NCBI GenBank assembly: GCA_030263555.1
Contig: SZPE01000048.1
Span: forward strand, 1 to 35,095
Direction of reading: 5' to 3'
Length of the DNA stretch: 35,095 nucleotides
Origin: CFX2 sp014338005
GTDB lineage: Bacteria; Chloroflexota; Anaerolineae; Aggregatilineales; Phototrophicaceae
Of the stretch, positions 14,130 through 22,153 are shown in pieces (within the stretch, counting starts at the first letter, position 1; every line of letters begins with the position of its first letter). The notes beneath the pieces are model-generated. The model did not search any database. It saw nothing but the letters and a program-made list of their open reading frames with translations, and was not told where the DNA came from. The position numbers and the translations under genes are program-made.

Positions 14130-15830
14130 ATGAAAAATATCTACCGCACGCTGCAAGACACCGACGCCGGAATGTTAAACGTGCTGGCGAAATTCTGGAA
14201 AGTCAACATCGCCGGGCGGGACACCAATGCCGCTATCGAAGCGGTCGCCGGGGTGATGCTCGACCGGGAACGCGCCGCGTCGGTCTGGGAATCGCTGGCC
14301 GACGACCAGCGCGGCGCGCTGCAAATGCTCATCGGCTCCGGCGGGCGGATGCCGCTGGCGAAGTTCGCCCGGCTGTTTGGGGAAATCCGCCAGATGGGCG
14401 CGGCGCAGATCGAACGCGAAAACCCGCTGGACAACCCCGGCAGCGTGGCCGAAGGGCTGTACTATCGCGGGCTGATCGCCCAGGCTTTCGAGCAGGCCGA
14501 CACCGGCCCGCGCGTGGTGGTGTACATCCCGCCGGATTTGCTGGATGTGCTGCCGGTGCGAAATACGTCCTACTCCAACCTAGAAAGCGAGCCGGTCGAA
14601 GCCGAAACGCACGCCATCGAGCCGCTGGCGGAGGTGCAGAACATCCAGCACGCCGATACGTCGCTGGTGGACGACATGACCACGCTGCTGGCCTACACGC
14701 AGCTTCACGCGCCGCTGCTGGAAGGCGATTCGCTGGCGGCTGAAGCCGAAGTGCTGCCGTTTTTGCTCAAACCCGACCGGGCGCGGCTGCCGTTTTTGCT
14801 GGGCATCGGCATCAGCGCCGATTTAATCGAAGTGCAGGCCGAGCGGGTATACCCCAAACGCGCCGAGGCCCGCCGCTGGCTGTCCGCGCCGCGCGCCGCC
14901 CAGGTGCAGACGCTGGCCGAAGGCTGGCGAACCAGCGCCGCCTACCGCGACCTGTGGCACGTGCCGGGGCTGCACCCCGAACCGGGCGGCGAGCTGGATG
15001 AATACGACGCGGCGGCTGGCCGCGAAAACGCGCTCGACATGCTGGCCGCCCACGTCCCCAAAGCCGAATGGTGGTCATTGGACGCCTTCATCGAGGCGGT
15101 AAAAACCACCGACCCGGACTTCCAGCGCCCCGGCGGGGACTACGAAAGCTGGTACATCCGCAACGATGAGGGCGAATACCTGCGCGGCTTTGAAAGCTGG
15201 GACGCAGTGGAGGGCGCGCTGCTGGAATTTTATATCACCGGGCCGATGCACTGGCTGGGGCTGGTAGACCGCGCCGAGGATGCCGCCCGACTGACGGCCT
15301 ACGGGCGCGCTTTTCTGAAGCTGGCGGCCTGGCCGGCGCCGCCGGAAGCGGAAGACCGAATCGCGCTCAAAGAGGATGGCACGATCACCGTTTCGCGCAA
15401 GATCGCCCGTGTAGATCGTTTCCAGATCGCGCGGTTCACCGTCTGGGTGGCAGCAGGCGACCCCTACATCTACCGCCTGGACGCAGTAGGGGTGCAGCAG
15501 GCGGCAGCGCAGGGCATCAATACCGGGCATATCGCCAGCTTCTTAAGCCGGATGCTGGGCGAACAATCGCTGCCGCCGGGTGTGGCGCGCCTGCTGGAAA
15601 ACTGGCAGAGCGGCCCGACGGCGGCGGTAACGCTGGAACACCTGATGGTGCTGCGAACCACCGCCCCGGAAACGCTGGAGCGCATCCTGGATACGCCCGC
15701 GCTGCGCCGCTACCTGGGCGCGCGGCTGGGGCCGATGGCGGCCATCGTGCGCCCCGGCCAATGGGACGCGCTGCGGGACGCCCTGGGCGAACAGGGCATT
15801 CAGGTGGAAATCATCGAGCCGCCGGGCTGA
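14130..15830 (+). CDS. helicase-associated (XPB/Ssl2 N-terminal-like) domain protein
   Basis: The 566-residue product resembles proteins with the helicase XPB/Ssl2 N-terminal-like domain (Helicase_C_3). The N-terminus has tandem helical winged-helix-like units (MLNVLAKFWKVNIAG, LADDQRGALQMLIGSGG). The C-terminal third has the typical block KEDGTITVSRKIARVDRFQIARFTVW followed by YRLDAVGVQQAAAQGI and HIASFLSRMLGEQ-LPPGV. No helicase ATPase motifs are present, so it is not a helicase by itself. It may bind DNA or partner with a DNA repair helicase. ATG 14130 has AAAGG nine bases upstream. The LexA operator in the shared intergenic region suggests SOS co-regulation. Its 3' end overlaps the convergent HemW-like gene by 31 bp. 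Confidence 0.75.
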   Translation: MKNIYRTLQDTDAGMLNVLAKFWKVNIAGRDTNAAIEAVAGVMLDRERAASVWESLADDQRGALQMLIGSGGRMPLAKFARLFGEIRQMGAAQIERENPLDNPGSVAEGLYYRGLIAQAFEQADTGPRVVVYIPPDLLDVLPVRNTSYSNLESEPVEAETHAIEPLAEVQNIQHADTSLVDDMTTLLAYTQLHAPLLEGDSLAAEAEVLPFLLKPDRARLPFLLGIGISADLIEVQAERVYPKRAEARRWLSAPRAAQVQTLAEGWRTSAAYRDLWHVPGLHPEPGGELDEYDAAAGRENALDMLAAHVPKAEWWSLDAFIEAVKTTDPDFQRPGGDYESWYIRNDEGEYLRGFESWDAVEGALLEFYITGPMHWLGLVDRAEDAARLTAYGRAFLKLAAWPAPPEAEDRIALKEDGTITVSRKIARVDRFQIARFTVWVAAGDPYIYRLDAVGVQQAAAQGINTGHIASFLSRMLGEQSLPPGVARLLENWQSGPTAAVTLEHLMVLRTTAPETLERILDTPALRRYLGARLGPMAAIVRPGQWDALRDALGEQGIQVEIIEPPG

Positions 15831-17164
15831 ATCTTCAACGGCGCTTCCGCCAGTTCCGCCAGCATATTACCCGCGAACCACGAGCCGGCAGGCGTCAGTT
15901 CCAGGCCGCCGGCGGTCGGCACAACCAGGCGGTTAACCATCCAGCGCCGCAGCAGCGATTCCCCGGCCAGGTTTTCCAGTTCCCCACGTTTTTCAGCCGA
16001 AAGCCGCCCGGACAGGATGGCCGTCATCAGCGGCCAGAGCGTTTTTTCGGCGGCGGTTTTAGGCAGCCCGCCCTCCAGCCCCGGCGGGGGCGCGTCCATG
16101 TAGGCGGCATAACGCGGGTGGCGGTAGTGATAATCGCCAAAAACGCCGTCGGCAGTCGTGCCGACCGCCAGCAGGTCTTCGCCGCGCTGCGGAAACGTGA
16201 AATACACGTTGGTATCCAGGGTGTCCGCCCAGTGGTTGAACAGGTTTTTGTGGAAGCCGCGCCCCTCCAGGTAAAACGCCCCGGCCAGGAACATGCCGTA
16301 ATTGGGAACGTGGCTGCGCCCGGTCAGGCCGTGCTGTTCCGCCCAGTGGCGGTTCTGCCGGTAGATGAGCAGTTCGTACAGCGAAACGCCGTTCACCCCG
16401 GCTTCGATTAACGCCGCCAGGCCGTCCATAAACCCGGCCAGCGTCTGGAATGGTAGCCCGCAGATTATATCCACGCTGACCACCCAACCCAGGGCGCGCG
16501 TCTCGCGGATTTTCGCCAGCGCCTCGGCGGCGCTGCGGCGGCGGCCAATGGCGGCGCGCACCTCATCCTGCAAGCTCTGGATGCCCAGATGCAGCCGCCG
16601 GAAGCCCATTTCGTGCATAGCGGCGACCATGCCGGGGGTGAGCGCCTCGACGGTGGACTCCAGCGCCCATTCGGTTTCCGGGCCGGCGTTAAAGTGGTCG
16701 CGGCAGCAGGCGACGATGCGCCGCAAGGCCGCCGCGCCCAAAAACGTGGGCGTGCCGCCGCCCAGATGCACCGTCGAAACCGGACGCCGCGCCAGGCCGC
16801 CCAATGCGCTCCACAGGCGCAGTTCGTCGCACAGCCGGTTTACGTAATCCTCGATCCGTCCGGCCTGCTGCGCCCCCAGTTTGAAAGAGTAGCTGTCGCA
16901 AAAACCGCACTTGCGCGAGCAGAACGGCACGTGCAGGTAGATGCAGAATGGGCGCTGCGAAGTATCGGCGGCCAGCCGGCGGCGCAGCGACTCCCAGGCG
17001 CGCGGGCCGGGGTCGTCGTAGCGGCGTTTCGCCCAGGGCGGCAGCGGCAGCAGCCAGCGGTTCACGTCGTAATCGCGCTGCGCCGCCCACATCTGCCGGA
17101 CAGCATCGGCATCCACAAACGGCGCAGCCGCCGCCAGATCAAGGCCGTCTAAACGGTCGGTCAT
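15800..17164 (-). CDS. HemW-like radical SAM protein, last gene of the rSAM operon
   Basis: The 454-residue product has the coproporphyrinogen-oxidase/HemW-type radical SAM core. The cluster motif is C82xxxC86xxC89 in PFCSRKCGFCDSYSF, the SAM-binding strand is VHLGGGTPTFL, and GFRRLHLGIQSL plus VVSVDIICGLPFQTLAGF are family blocks. A C-terminal winged-helix-like segment follows (RRWMVNRLVVPTAGGLELTPAGSWF). The HemW HNxxYW heme-site motif is not seen; the corresponding region reads DTNVYFTF. The ATG overlaps the preceding SPASM gene stop (ATGA), so translation is coupled. Class C radical SAM methyltransferases of RiPP pathways are HemW-like, so it may modify the operon's substrate, or handle heme. 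It is not the usual housekeeping HemW context. Confidence 0.85.
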   Translation of the reverse strand: MTDRLDGLDLAAAAPFVDADAVRQMWAAQRDYDVNRWLLPLPPWAKRRYDDPGPRAWESLRRRLAADTSQRPFCIYLHVPFCSRKCGFCDSYSFKLGAQQAGRIEDYVNRLCDELRLWSALGGLARRPVSTVHLGGGTPTFLGAAALRRIVACCRDHFNAGPETEWALESTVEALTPGMVAAMHEMGFRRLHLGIQSLQDEVRAAIGRRRSAAEALAKIRETRALGWVVSVDIICGLPFQTLAGFMDGLAALIEAGVNGVSLYELLIYRQNRHWAEQHGLTGRSHVPNYGMFLAGAFYLEGRGFHKNLFNHWADTLDTNVYFTFPQRGEDLLAVGTTADGVFGDYHYRHPRYAAYMDAPPPGLEGGLPKTAAEKTLWPLMTAILSGRLSAEKRGELENLAGESLLRRWMVNRLVVPTAGGLELTPAGSWFAGNMLAELAEAPLKIQPGGSMIST

Positions 17165-18534
17165 GGTGTTTTCCCCCGCTGGCTCACCGGCGCGCCGATG
17201 ACCGCGACACCGCATTTACAGGCGCGCAGCCGCGTCGCAGTTTCGTCCATGTAAGCCAGCGCCAGCCGCCGCTGCACCCGGCAGCGAAAACCCCCGGCGG
17301 CCTGCGAATCTGGCGGGCAGGCTTCCGGGCAGCCCCGGACGCAGTGATACCGGTTAAAACAGGCGGCGCACGCCGGCGCGTCGTTCGCCAGCGCCCGGCG
17401 CAGCGACCCCACACGCGCGTGATCTATCGTAAAACCGCCCGCGCCGCCTTCGCCGATATGCATACCGGCGTCCCGTGTTTCGCCGTCGTTGGAGGCGCGA
17501 AAACAGGCCGACGCCGCGCCGTCCGGTACGAGGTGCAGCACGTCGCGGAACACCTGGCAGTACGGGCCGTGCAGGTCGCCGGGGCGGCTGCCGGACGCCA
17601 GCCAGCGCGCGCCGTAAGCGGCGGCCACTGCCCGCGCGCGCCAGAAAGCCTCCACAAAATCGTCCGCCTGATCGGGGGAAAAACCCGCTCCCCGCCCGAC
17701 CTGATAGACCGGCTCGACGTGAATTTCCTCCGGGCGCAGCTCGCGGCAGATGTAAGCGGCGATTTCCGGCTGGCGCGCCAGCGTGTCCGGCGTGACCGTC
17801 ACCCGCACATGCAGGCGCCCCCCCGACTGATGCACGATGCCGGCGGTGCGTTCGACGAACGGCGCGCTGCTGGCCCCGCCCCGCACTGGGCGCTGTGCCG
17901 CTTGGATCGAAGCGCCGCCGTCGCACGACAGGCCGATGAGGTCGAAGCGGCTTGCCAGCCAGCGGGCTTTTTGCGCGGACATCACGCCGTTGGTGGCGAT
18001 GTAGCGAAAAATCGGCAGATCAAACGCGCCTGCGGCGGCCTCCACCGCGTCGAGCAGGTCGTCGGCGTGGCGGCGGTCGAGGCTGGGTTCGCCCCCGCCG
18101 TGAAAAACGACCGTCAGCGGCATCTGCTGGGCGCGGCAGTTTTCCGCCACCAACAGCGCCGCCGCGCGCGCGGCTTCCACGTCCAGCCGGCGGCGGGAAT
18201 CGGCCACCGGCTGCGAGAAGCAGTAAACGCAGTTCAGGTTGCAGGCATTGTTCAGGTACAGCGTCAAACACACCGGCGCGAACGGGCGGCTGAGGCGCGT
18301 TTCCCAGGCGCGCGCCGCTGCTTCGGCGTGGCGGCGCAGGGCTTCGGCGGCGGGGCAGCGCGGCGGCTCATCGGAAAGCAGATGCGCCGCGAAATCATCA
18401 GCCGAGCGCGCATCCGCCAGCGCCAGGTAGCCGGGCGCGTAAAACAGCGTCTCCGCGTTATCATCCCGCCGGAAGACCGGCAGACCATCCGCCGCCAGCG
18501 GGCGAAACGCGCCGCCTAAAACTGCGGCTGACAT
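17161..18534 (-). CDS. radical SAM/SPASM peptide maturase, third copy in operon
   Basis: The 457-residue product has an N-terminal extension of about 90 residues and the radical SAM core with C98xxxC102xxC105 (LNNACNLNCVYCFS). SAM-site blocks are TVVFHGGGEPSLD and IATNGVMSAQKA. A C-terminal SPASM domain has cysteines in GPYCQVFRD, ASACFRAS and CAACFNRYHCVRGCPEACP, enough for two auxiliary Fe-S clusters. Such enzymes install thioether, C-C or similar cross-links in peptides. Its start lies 19 bp inside the PqqD-like gene (18516-18971), and its stop overlaps the HemW-like start. The close coupling with a PqqD-like partner points to a peptide or protein substrate, most likely the Tat/SH3 protein upstream. 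Confidence 0.92.
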   Translation of the reverse strand: MSAAVLGGAFRPLAADGLPVFRRDDNAETLFYAPGYLALADARSADDFAAHLLSDEPPRCPAAEALRRHAEAAARAWETRLSRPFAPVCLTLYLNNACNLNCVYCFSQPVADSRRRLDVEAARAAALLVAENCRAQQMPLTVVFHGGGEPSLDRRHADDLLDAVEAAAGAFDLPIFRYIATNGVMSAQKARWLASRFDLIGLSCDGGASIQAAQRPVRGGASSAPFVERTAGIVHQSGGRLHVRVTVTPDTLARQPEIAAYICRELRPEEIHVEPVYQVGRGAGFSPDQADDFVEAFWRARAVAAAYGARWLASGSRPGDLHGPYCQVFRDVLHLVPDGAASACFRASNDGETRDAGMHIGEGGAGGFTIDHARVGSLRRALANDAPACAACFNRYHCVRGCPEACPPDSQAAGGFRCRVQRRLALAYMDETATRLRACKCGVAVIGAPVSQRGKTP

Positions 18535-18971
18535 ACACCCGCCAGCACCAGCGCCAGGAACAGCCCGCGCGTGTAGGCGAAGGCGCGCGCCGCGTCCCAG
18601 CCGGCAGCCGCCGCGACTTCGGCGGCGATGTCGTCCAGGTACGTCTGGCCGTCGAAGGCGTCGAAAGCGACCTGCGCCGAGGTGTTTTGCGGGAACAGGC
18701 GGCGGGCGGTTTTTTCACCGGGCGGCTGGCCGCACACAAAACCGTCCTCCAGGGTGATGCGGCAGCCCGCCACGAGGGCGGGTTTCAGCTCCGCCAAGTC
18801 GCCGTCCGGCCATTCGCCCAGTTCGACCAGGCTGAAAGCCTGTTTGCCCTGTTCGCGGCCTTCGACGGCTTCCAGGCTGCTCGCCAGGTGGGACAGCAGG
18901 CCGCGCCGGTCGTACCGAAAGTTCAGGCGGCGGCGTGGGAACAGCTCGAAAGCATAGGGGTCGTCGCTCAC
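18516..18971 (-). CDS. PqqD-like (RRE) protein with N-terminal extension
   Basis: The 151-residue product starts at GTG 18971, three bases after the upstream SPASM stop. Residues about 75-150 look like a PqqD/RiPP-recognition-element winged helix: DGFVCGQPPGEKTARRLF, then NTSAQVAFDAFDGQTYLDDIAAEV and a final helix RAFAYTRGLFLALVLAGVCQP. The first 75 residues (FELFPRRRLNFRYDRRG, QAFSLVELGEWPDGDLAEL) are unfamiliar. PqqD-type domains bind the leader or recognition segment of a precursor and present it to the radical SAM enzyme. The gene overlaps the next SPASM gene by 19 bp, so the two are probably partners. The family call is by pattern and needs a structure or profile search. Confidence 0.65.
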   Translation of the reverse strand: MSDDPYAFELFPRRRLNFRYDRRGLLSHLASSLEAVEGREQGKQAFSLVELGEWPDGDLAELKPALVAGCRITLEDGFVCGQPPGEKTARRLFPQNTSAQVAFDAFDGQTYLDDIAAEVAAAAGWDAARAFAYTRGLFLALVLAGVCQPQF

Positions 18972-18974
18972 CGG

Positions 18975-20315
18975 TTAATGTTCCTCCAGTCCCGGCGCGG
19001 CGCGGAAGGAAGCCCGCCAGACACCGCCGTTCCGGGCGATCTGCCGCAGCAGCAGGTCGCGCGTGATGGCGCGGTTCATGTCGCAGCGTCGGCTGTGGAC
19101 GAGATGCCCGTCCGGGCCGCCGCCGAAAGCGCGGGTATAACAGTCGCCGGCGCACGACCAGTAACAAAAACAGTCCTCGCAGGTCTGGCGGCGCTGCTTC
19201 ATCAGCGCGTGCAGCCGGCGGCGGGCGGCGGCGTCCAGCTTCACGACGCCGTTTTCGATCTGGCCGATCACCGACAGCCGCGCCAGGGTGTGCGCGTCGC
19301 TGGCGACCTCGTAACACGTCACAAGCTGGCCGCCCCCGTTGACGATCAACGCCTGGTAGGGCGCGCTGCAAAATGTCACCGACAGGCCGCCCGGCCTGGC
19401 TCCCGAATAATACAGCCGCACCCCCGCCGCGTCGGCGATGTCGGCGGCTTCCAGGAATGCCCCGGCGAAAGCCCGCGCTTCGTTTTCATCCGGCTGGTTG
19501 TGGCCGCCGCGTTTGGTGTTAAAGGCCGGTTCGACCTGGACGCTTTTACAGCCGGTCTGCTCACAGATGAAACGCACATCGTCCGGCACGCTGTCCCAGG
19601 GGGCGGTGGCCGTCATGCGGATGCCGTAGGGGAAGCTGTGGGCGTCCAGTTCGCGGATCGTCCGCAGCACGAACGGCGACGACGCCCGCCCGGATACCAG
19701 CGGGCGCTGGCGATCCTGCGTCGGCGGGCTGCCGTCCATCGAAAGGCTGACGCTGTTCAGGTTCGCCAGTATCCAGCGAATTTGCGCGGGTGACCAGACG
19801 CCGTTGGACGTAAGCGAGATATGCGCCCGCAGCGGCTTCTGCCGGGCGTATTCGGCGCAGCGGCGCAGGGTTGTCCAGGCCGCCGTCGGCTCGCCGCCGC
19901 CATGAAACGACACCGAAAACGTGCCATGCCCCATATCCTGTGCCTGCCGGCAGACGTAATCTATGGCCGCTGCCCCCAGTTCAAACGACAGCGTTAACGG
20001 CGCGGCTTCCCCCGCCGCCGCGTAACAGTAGGTGCAGCGAAGCTGGCATTGGTTGGTGAGCAGCAGCACCGCCGTCGTCGGCTGAAAAACCGCCAGTTCG
20101 GCGGTGGGCGGGGGCGGCAGCGGGTCGAAAAAGCCGACGGCGCGCAAAAAAGCGGCGGCTTCGGGCGGCGCGCCGTCCGGCAGGAAGGCATTTTCCGCCA
20201 GCCGCAGCGCCAGGTTCGCCAGCGCCCGGTTGCCAACGAAAGCCAGCCCACCGCGCCGCCGGTAGATCAGCACTTTCTGCGTATCAGGAATCGGGATGAT
20301 ATCCACCTCGCGCAC
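18975..20315 (-). CDS. radical SAM/SPASM peptide maturase, second copy in operon
   Basis: The 446-residue product has an N-terminal extension of about 80 residues of the kind common in SPASM maturases. The radical SAM motif is C90xxxC94xxC97 (LLTNQCQLRCTYCYA), with SAM-site blocks FSVSFHGGGEPTAAW and HISLTSNGVWSPAQI. The SPASM domain has TFCSAPYQAL, LVTCYEVAS, CEDCFCYWSCAGDCYTR and a late RRCDMNR, giving ligands for two auxiliary clusters. It is expected to carry out a radical post-translational modification. It starts with GTG 20315 behind AGGGGGA, 63 bp after the Tat/SH3 protein; the gap contains a terminator-like hairpin. It is followed at once by the 151-residue PqqD-like gene. Confidence 0.92.
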   Translation of the reverse strand: MREVDIIPIPDTQKVLIYRRRGGLAFVGNRALANLALRLAENAFLPDGAPPEAAAFLRAVGFFDPLPPPPTAELAVFQPTTAVLLLTNQCQLRCTYCYAAAGEAAPLTLSFELGAAAIDYVCRQAQDMGHGTFSVSFHGGGEPTAAWTTLRRCAEYARQKPLRAHISLTSNGVWSPAQIRWILANLNSVSLSMDGSPPTQDRQRPLVSGRASSPFVLRTIRELDAHSFPYGIRMTATAPWDSVPDDVRFICEQTGCKSVQVEPAFNTKRGGHNQPDENEARAFAGAFLEAADIADAAGVRLYYSGARPGGLSVTFCSAPYQALIVNGGGQLVTCYEVASDAHTLARLSVIGQIENGVVKLDAAARRRLHALMKQRRQTCEDCFCYWSCAGDCYTRAFGGGPDGHLVHSRRCDMNRAITRDLLLRQIARNGGVWRASFRAAPGLEEH

Positions 20316-20347
20316 GGCGTCCCCCTGGCTAACCTGCGGGCAGAAAA

Positions 20348-20370
20348 GGGGGCAGGTACGCCCTGCCCCT
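20348..20370 (-). terminator. terminator-like hairpin after the putative substrate gene
   Basis: GGGGCAGG (20349-20356) and CCTGCCCC (20362-20369) form a perfect 8-bp stem with a five-base loop, extendable by one G-T pair. On the transcribed minus strand it is followed by CTTTTC, a short U-run. It sits eight bases beyond the stop of the Tat/SH3 gene and before the second SPASM gene, where a leaky terminator would favour substrate over enzyme. Confidence 0.65.
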
Positions 20371-20378
20371 CCGGTTTG

Positions 20379-21095
20379 TCAGTTCGGATACCAGTAGTGC
20401 GATTCCACCGTATCGCAGGTGCAAACCGCGTCGCACGCGCAAAAAGTGTGGCTGTCGCAGTCGCAGGCCGCCGGGACGGAGACGCAGTTGCAGGTGCATT
20501 CCGCGCCGGCGGGGATTTCCGAGCCGCACGGCAGGGTATACGTCTTGCCGTTAAGCGAGTAGTAGATGCCGGTCTGCCCAGGGCGGACATGCTCGCCTTC
20601 GCGTCCTGGATTGGTTCTGCTGCCCGGCGTGGCGGTCGGCGTTTTGCCGCCCCCGGCACAGCTTCCCGGTTTGGTGGTCGGCACAGTGCTGCACGTGCCG
20701 CTGGGCGTCACATAACGTTTGGAAACCCAGGCTTCGCTGTACCCGGCCAGGCTGACCTGCCACCATTCCGACCCGTCGCTGGCTTTGGCCTGGCCGATCA
20801 CGGTCACGTCCTTGTCTTTCGGAAAATAACCGATGCGCTGGTACTGCGTGCCGGGGCCGCAGCGCATGTTCAGGTTGGAGCGGCTGGTACGCACGGTGCA
20901 GGCCGCCAGCGCCTCAGGCGCGGACTCCAGGCCGCCCAGCAGCGAACCGGTTACGACCAGGCCAGCAGCGGCCACGCCGCTGACTTCAAGAAAATCCCGC
21001 CGTGTGAAGGACAGGCCGTTTTCGCCCCGGCTGACGGCGAAAACCTGCGGGGTTTCATCGTCCGTTTCCGGGGTGAGGAGAGGTTCTTCTGACAT
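20379..21095 (-). CDS. Tat-exported SH3 protein with Cys-rich tail; putative substrate of the rSAM operon
   Basis: The 238-residue product starts with an acidic 28-residue segment, then a twin-arginine signal (R32R33 in FTRRDFLEVSG, hydrophobic stretch to about 53, possible cleavage after ALA near 64). An SH3b-like domain covers about 66-135 (NLNMRCGPGTQYQRIGYF, EWWQVSLAGYSEAWVSKRYV). A Pro/Thr/Gly-rich linker follows. The last 40 residues hold nine cysteines (200, 202, 204, 211, 213, 219, 221, 225, 227) arranged as four CxC[D/N] units, and the end reads SHYWYPN. It has the best ribosome binding site of the operon (AGGAG, nine bases before ATG). I infer it is modified in the cytoplasm by the flanking radical SAM enzymes and exported folded. 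A plain metal-binding protein is the alternative. Confidence 0.85.
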   Translation of the reverse strand: MSEEPLLTPETDDETPQVFAVSRGENGLSFTRRDFLEVSGVAAAGLVVTGSLLGGLESAPEALAACTVRTSRSNLNMRCGPGTQYQRIGYFPKDKDVTVIGQAKASDGSEWWQVSLAGYSEAWVSKRYVTPSGTCSTVPTTKPGSCAGGGKTPTATPGSRTNPGREGEHVRPGQTGIYYSLNGKTYTLPCGSEIPAGAECTCNCVSVPAACDCDSHTFCACDAVCTCDTVESHYWYPN

Positions 21096-21115
21096 AATAA
21101 CTTGCTCCTAATCAT

Positions 21116-22153
21116 TCAGGCCATAATAACATCGGACGCGTCGGCTGGCGCGCGGGTTTCCGCCTGCGGCACGACGATTCGAATCGGCTCGTGCCGGAAG
21201 CGCCGCATGGTGGCGGCCAGACAGCCGCCCGTACACTCGCCGTTTTGTTTGCAGCGGCAGGTGGAGCAGGTTTTATAAATGCCGGCAGCGCGGTAGGGCT
21301 GCATCCGGGCGGCCAGCTCGTCGCGCAGCGCCCCGGCGGTTCCGGCATGGTCAAGCGGCAGCGCGGCCAGGTTCGCCAGCGGAAAACAGTGAACCGCCTG
21401 CCCCGTCACGTCAATATCCAGCACCGGGCTGCACCGCCAGCCCACATCCGCCCCGGCCTCGCGCAAAGTGTCCAGGTCGGCCTCGGAAAACATACAGCGC
21501 ACGAATCCGCAGTCGAACTCCACCCGGATGCCCGACCGCGCGGCCTGCCGGGCAAAACGAACGATTTTAGCGCCGACAAACGGGTACTGTTTGGGATGCA
21601 GGTAAACGTTGTCCCCGCCGGCTGTTGGCGCGGCCAGCCCCAGGCGGACGGTTTTGCGGCAGCCGGTTTCCAAAACCAGCGGCAGCAGAAAATCCAGCGA
21701 ACAGTCCGGGGCATAGATGTTAAAACCCGGAAAAGCCCGCGCGCCCAACCGCCGCAGGACGGCCAGCCGCCGCGCGTGTTCCTTCGGGCTGGGGCCGTCC
21801 GGGCTGCGGGCAGCGTTGGTGTTGACCAGCACCGTACAGCGGCCCACCGGCAGCGCCTCCAGGCTGGCGGCGGCGCGTTCCGGCATCAGCCCGTGCGAAA
21901 ACACGACGATATGTTTGCCGCGCTGCGCCGCCCGGCGGATGATTTCCGGGAACTGCGGGTGCAGGGTCGGCTCGCCGCCGATGAGGCGAATCTCGTTGAT
22001 GCCGGAGCGGTCGAGAAAATCCAGCCGGTCTTCAAAAATGTCCAGGGCGATGAAGGGCGAATCCGCGCGCCGGCGATATTCGGCCAGGTGATGCCCGGCG
22101 AAGCAGTAGGGACACCGGAGGTTGCACACGCCGCTGATGAGCAGGTTAGCCAC
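21116..22153 (-). CDS. short radical SAM protein with partial SPASM-like C-terminus
   Basis: The 345-residue product begins almost directly with the radical SAM motif C10xxxC14xxC17 (GVCNLRCPYCFAGHH), without the N-terminal extension of the other maturases. SAM-site blocks are EIRLIGGEPTLHPQF and HIVVFSHGLM. The C-terminal region has further cysteines (FVRCMFSE, WRCSPVLDI, VHCFPL, and CSTCRCKQNGECTGGCLA), so at least one auxiliary cluster is likely. It starts with GTG 22153, eight bases inside the upstream PqqD-like gene, and ends 20 bp before the Tat/SH3 gene. The overlap suggests that the 88-residue PqqD-like protein serves it or the first SPASM enzyme. The reaction is unknown. Confidence 0.9.
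   Translation of the reverse strand: MANLLISGVCNLRCPYCFAGHHLAEYRRRADSPFIALDIFEDRLDFLDRSGINEIRLIGGEPTLHPQFPEIIRRAAQRGKHIVVFSHGLMPERAAASLEALPVGRCTVLVNTNAARSPDGPSPKEHARRLAVLRRLGARAFPGFNIYAPDCSLDFLLPLVLETGCRKTVRLGLAAPTAGGDNVYLHPKQYPFVGAKIVRFARQAARSGIRVEFDCGFVRCMFSEADLDTLREAGADVGWRCSPVLDIDVTGQAVHCFPLANLAALPLDHAGTAGALRDELAARMQPYRAAGIYKTCSTCRCKQNGECTGGCLAATMRRFRHEPIRIVVPQAETRAPADASDVIMA

Noticed and set aside
16948..18519. 523-codon open frame on the plus strand antisense to the HemW-like and SPASM genes
   Set aside because: Arg/Ala/Gln-rich translation without any family motif; it mirrors the well-supported radical SAM genes and results from the GC-rich codon pattern.
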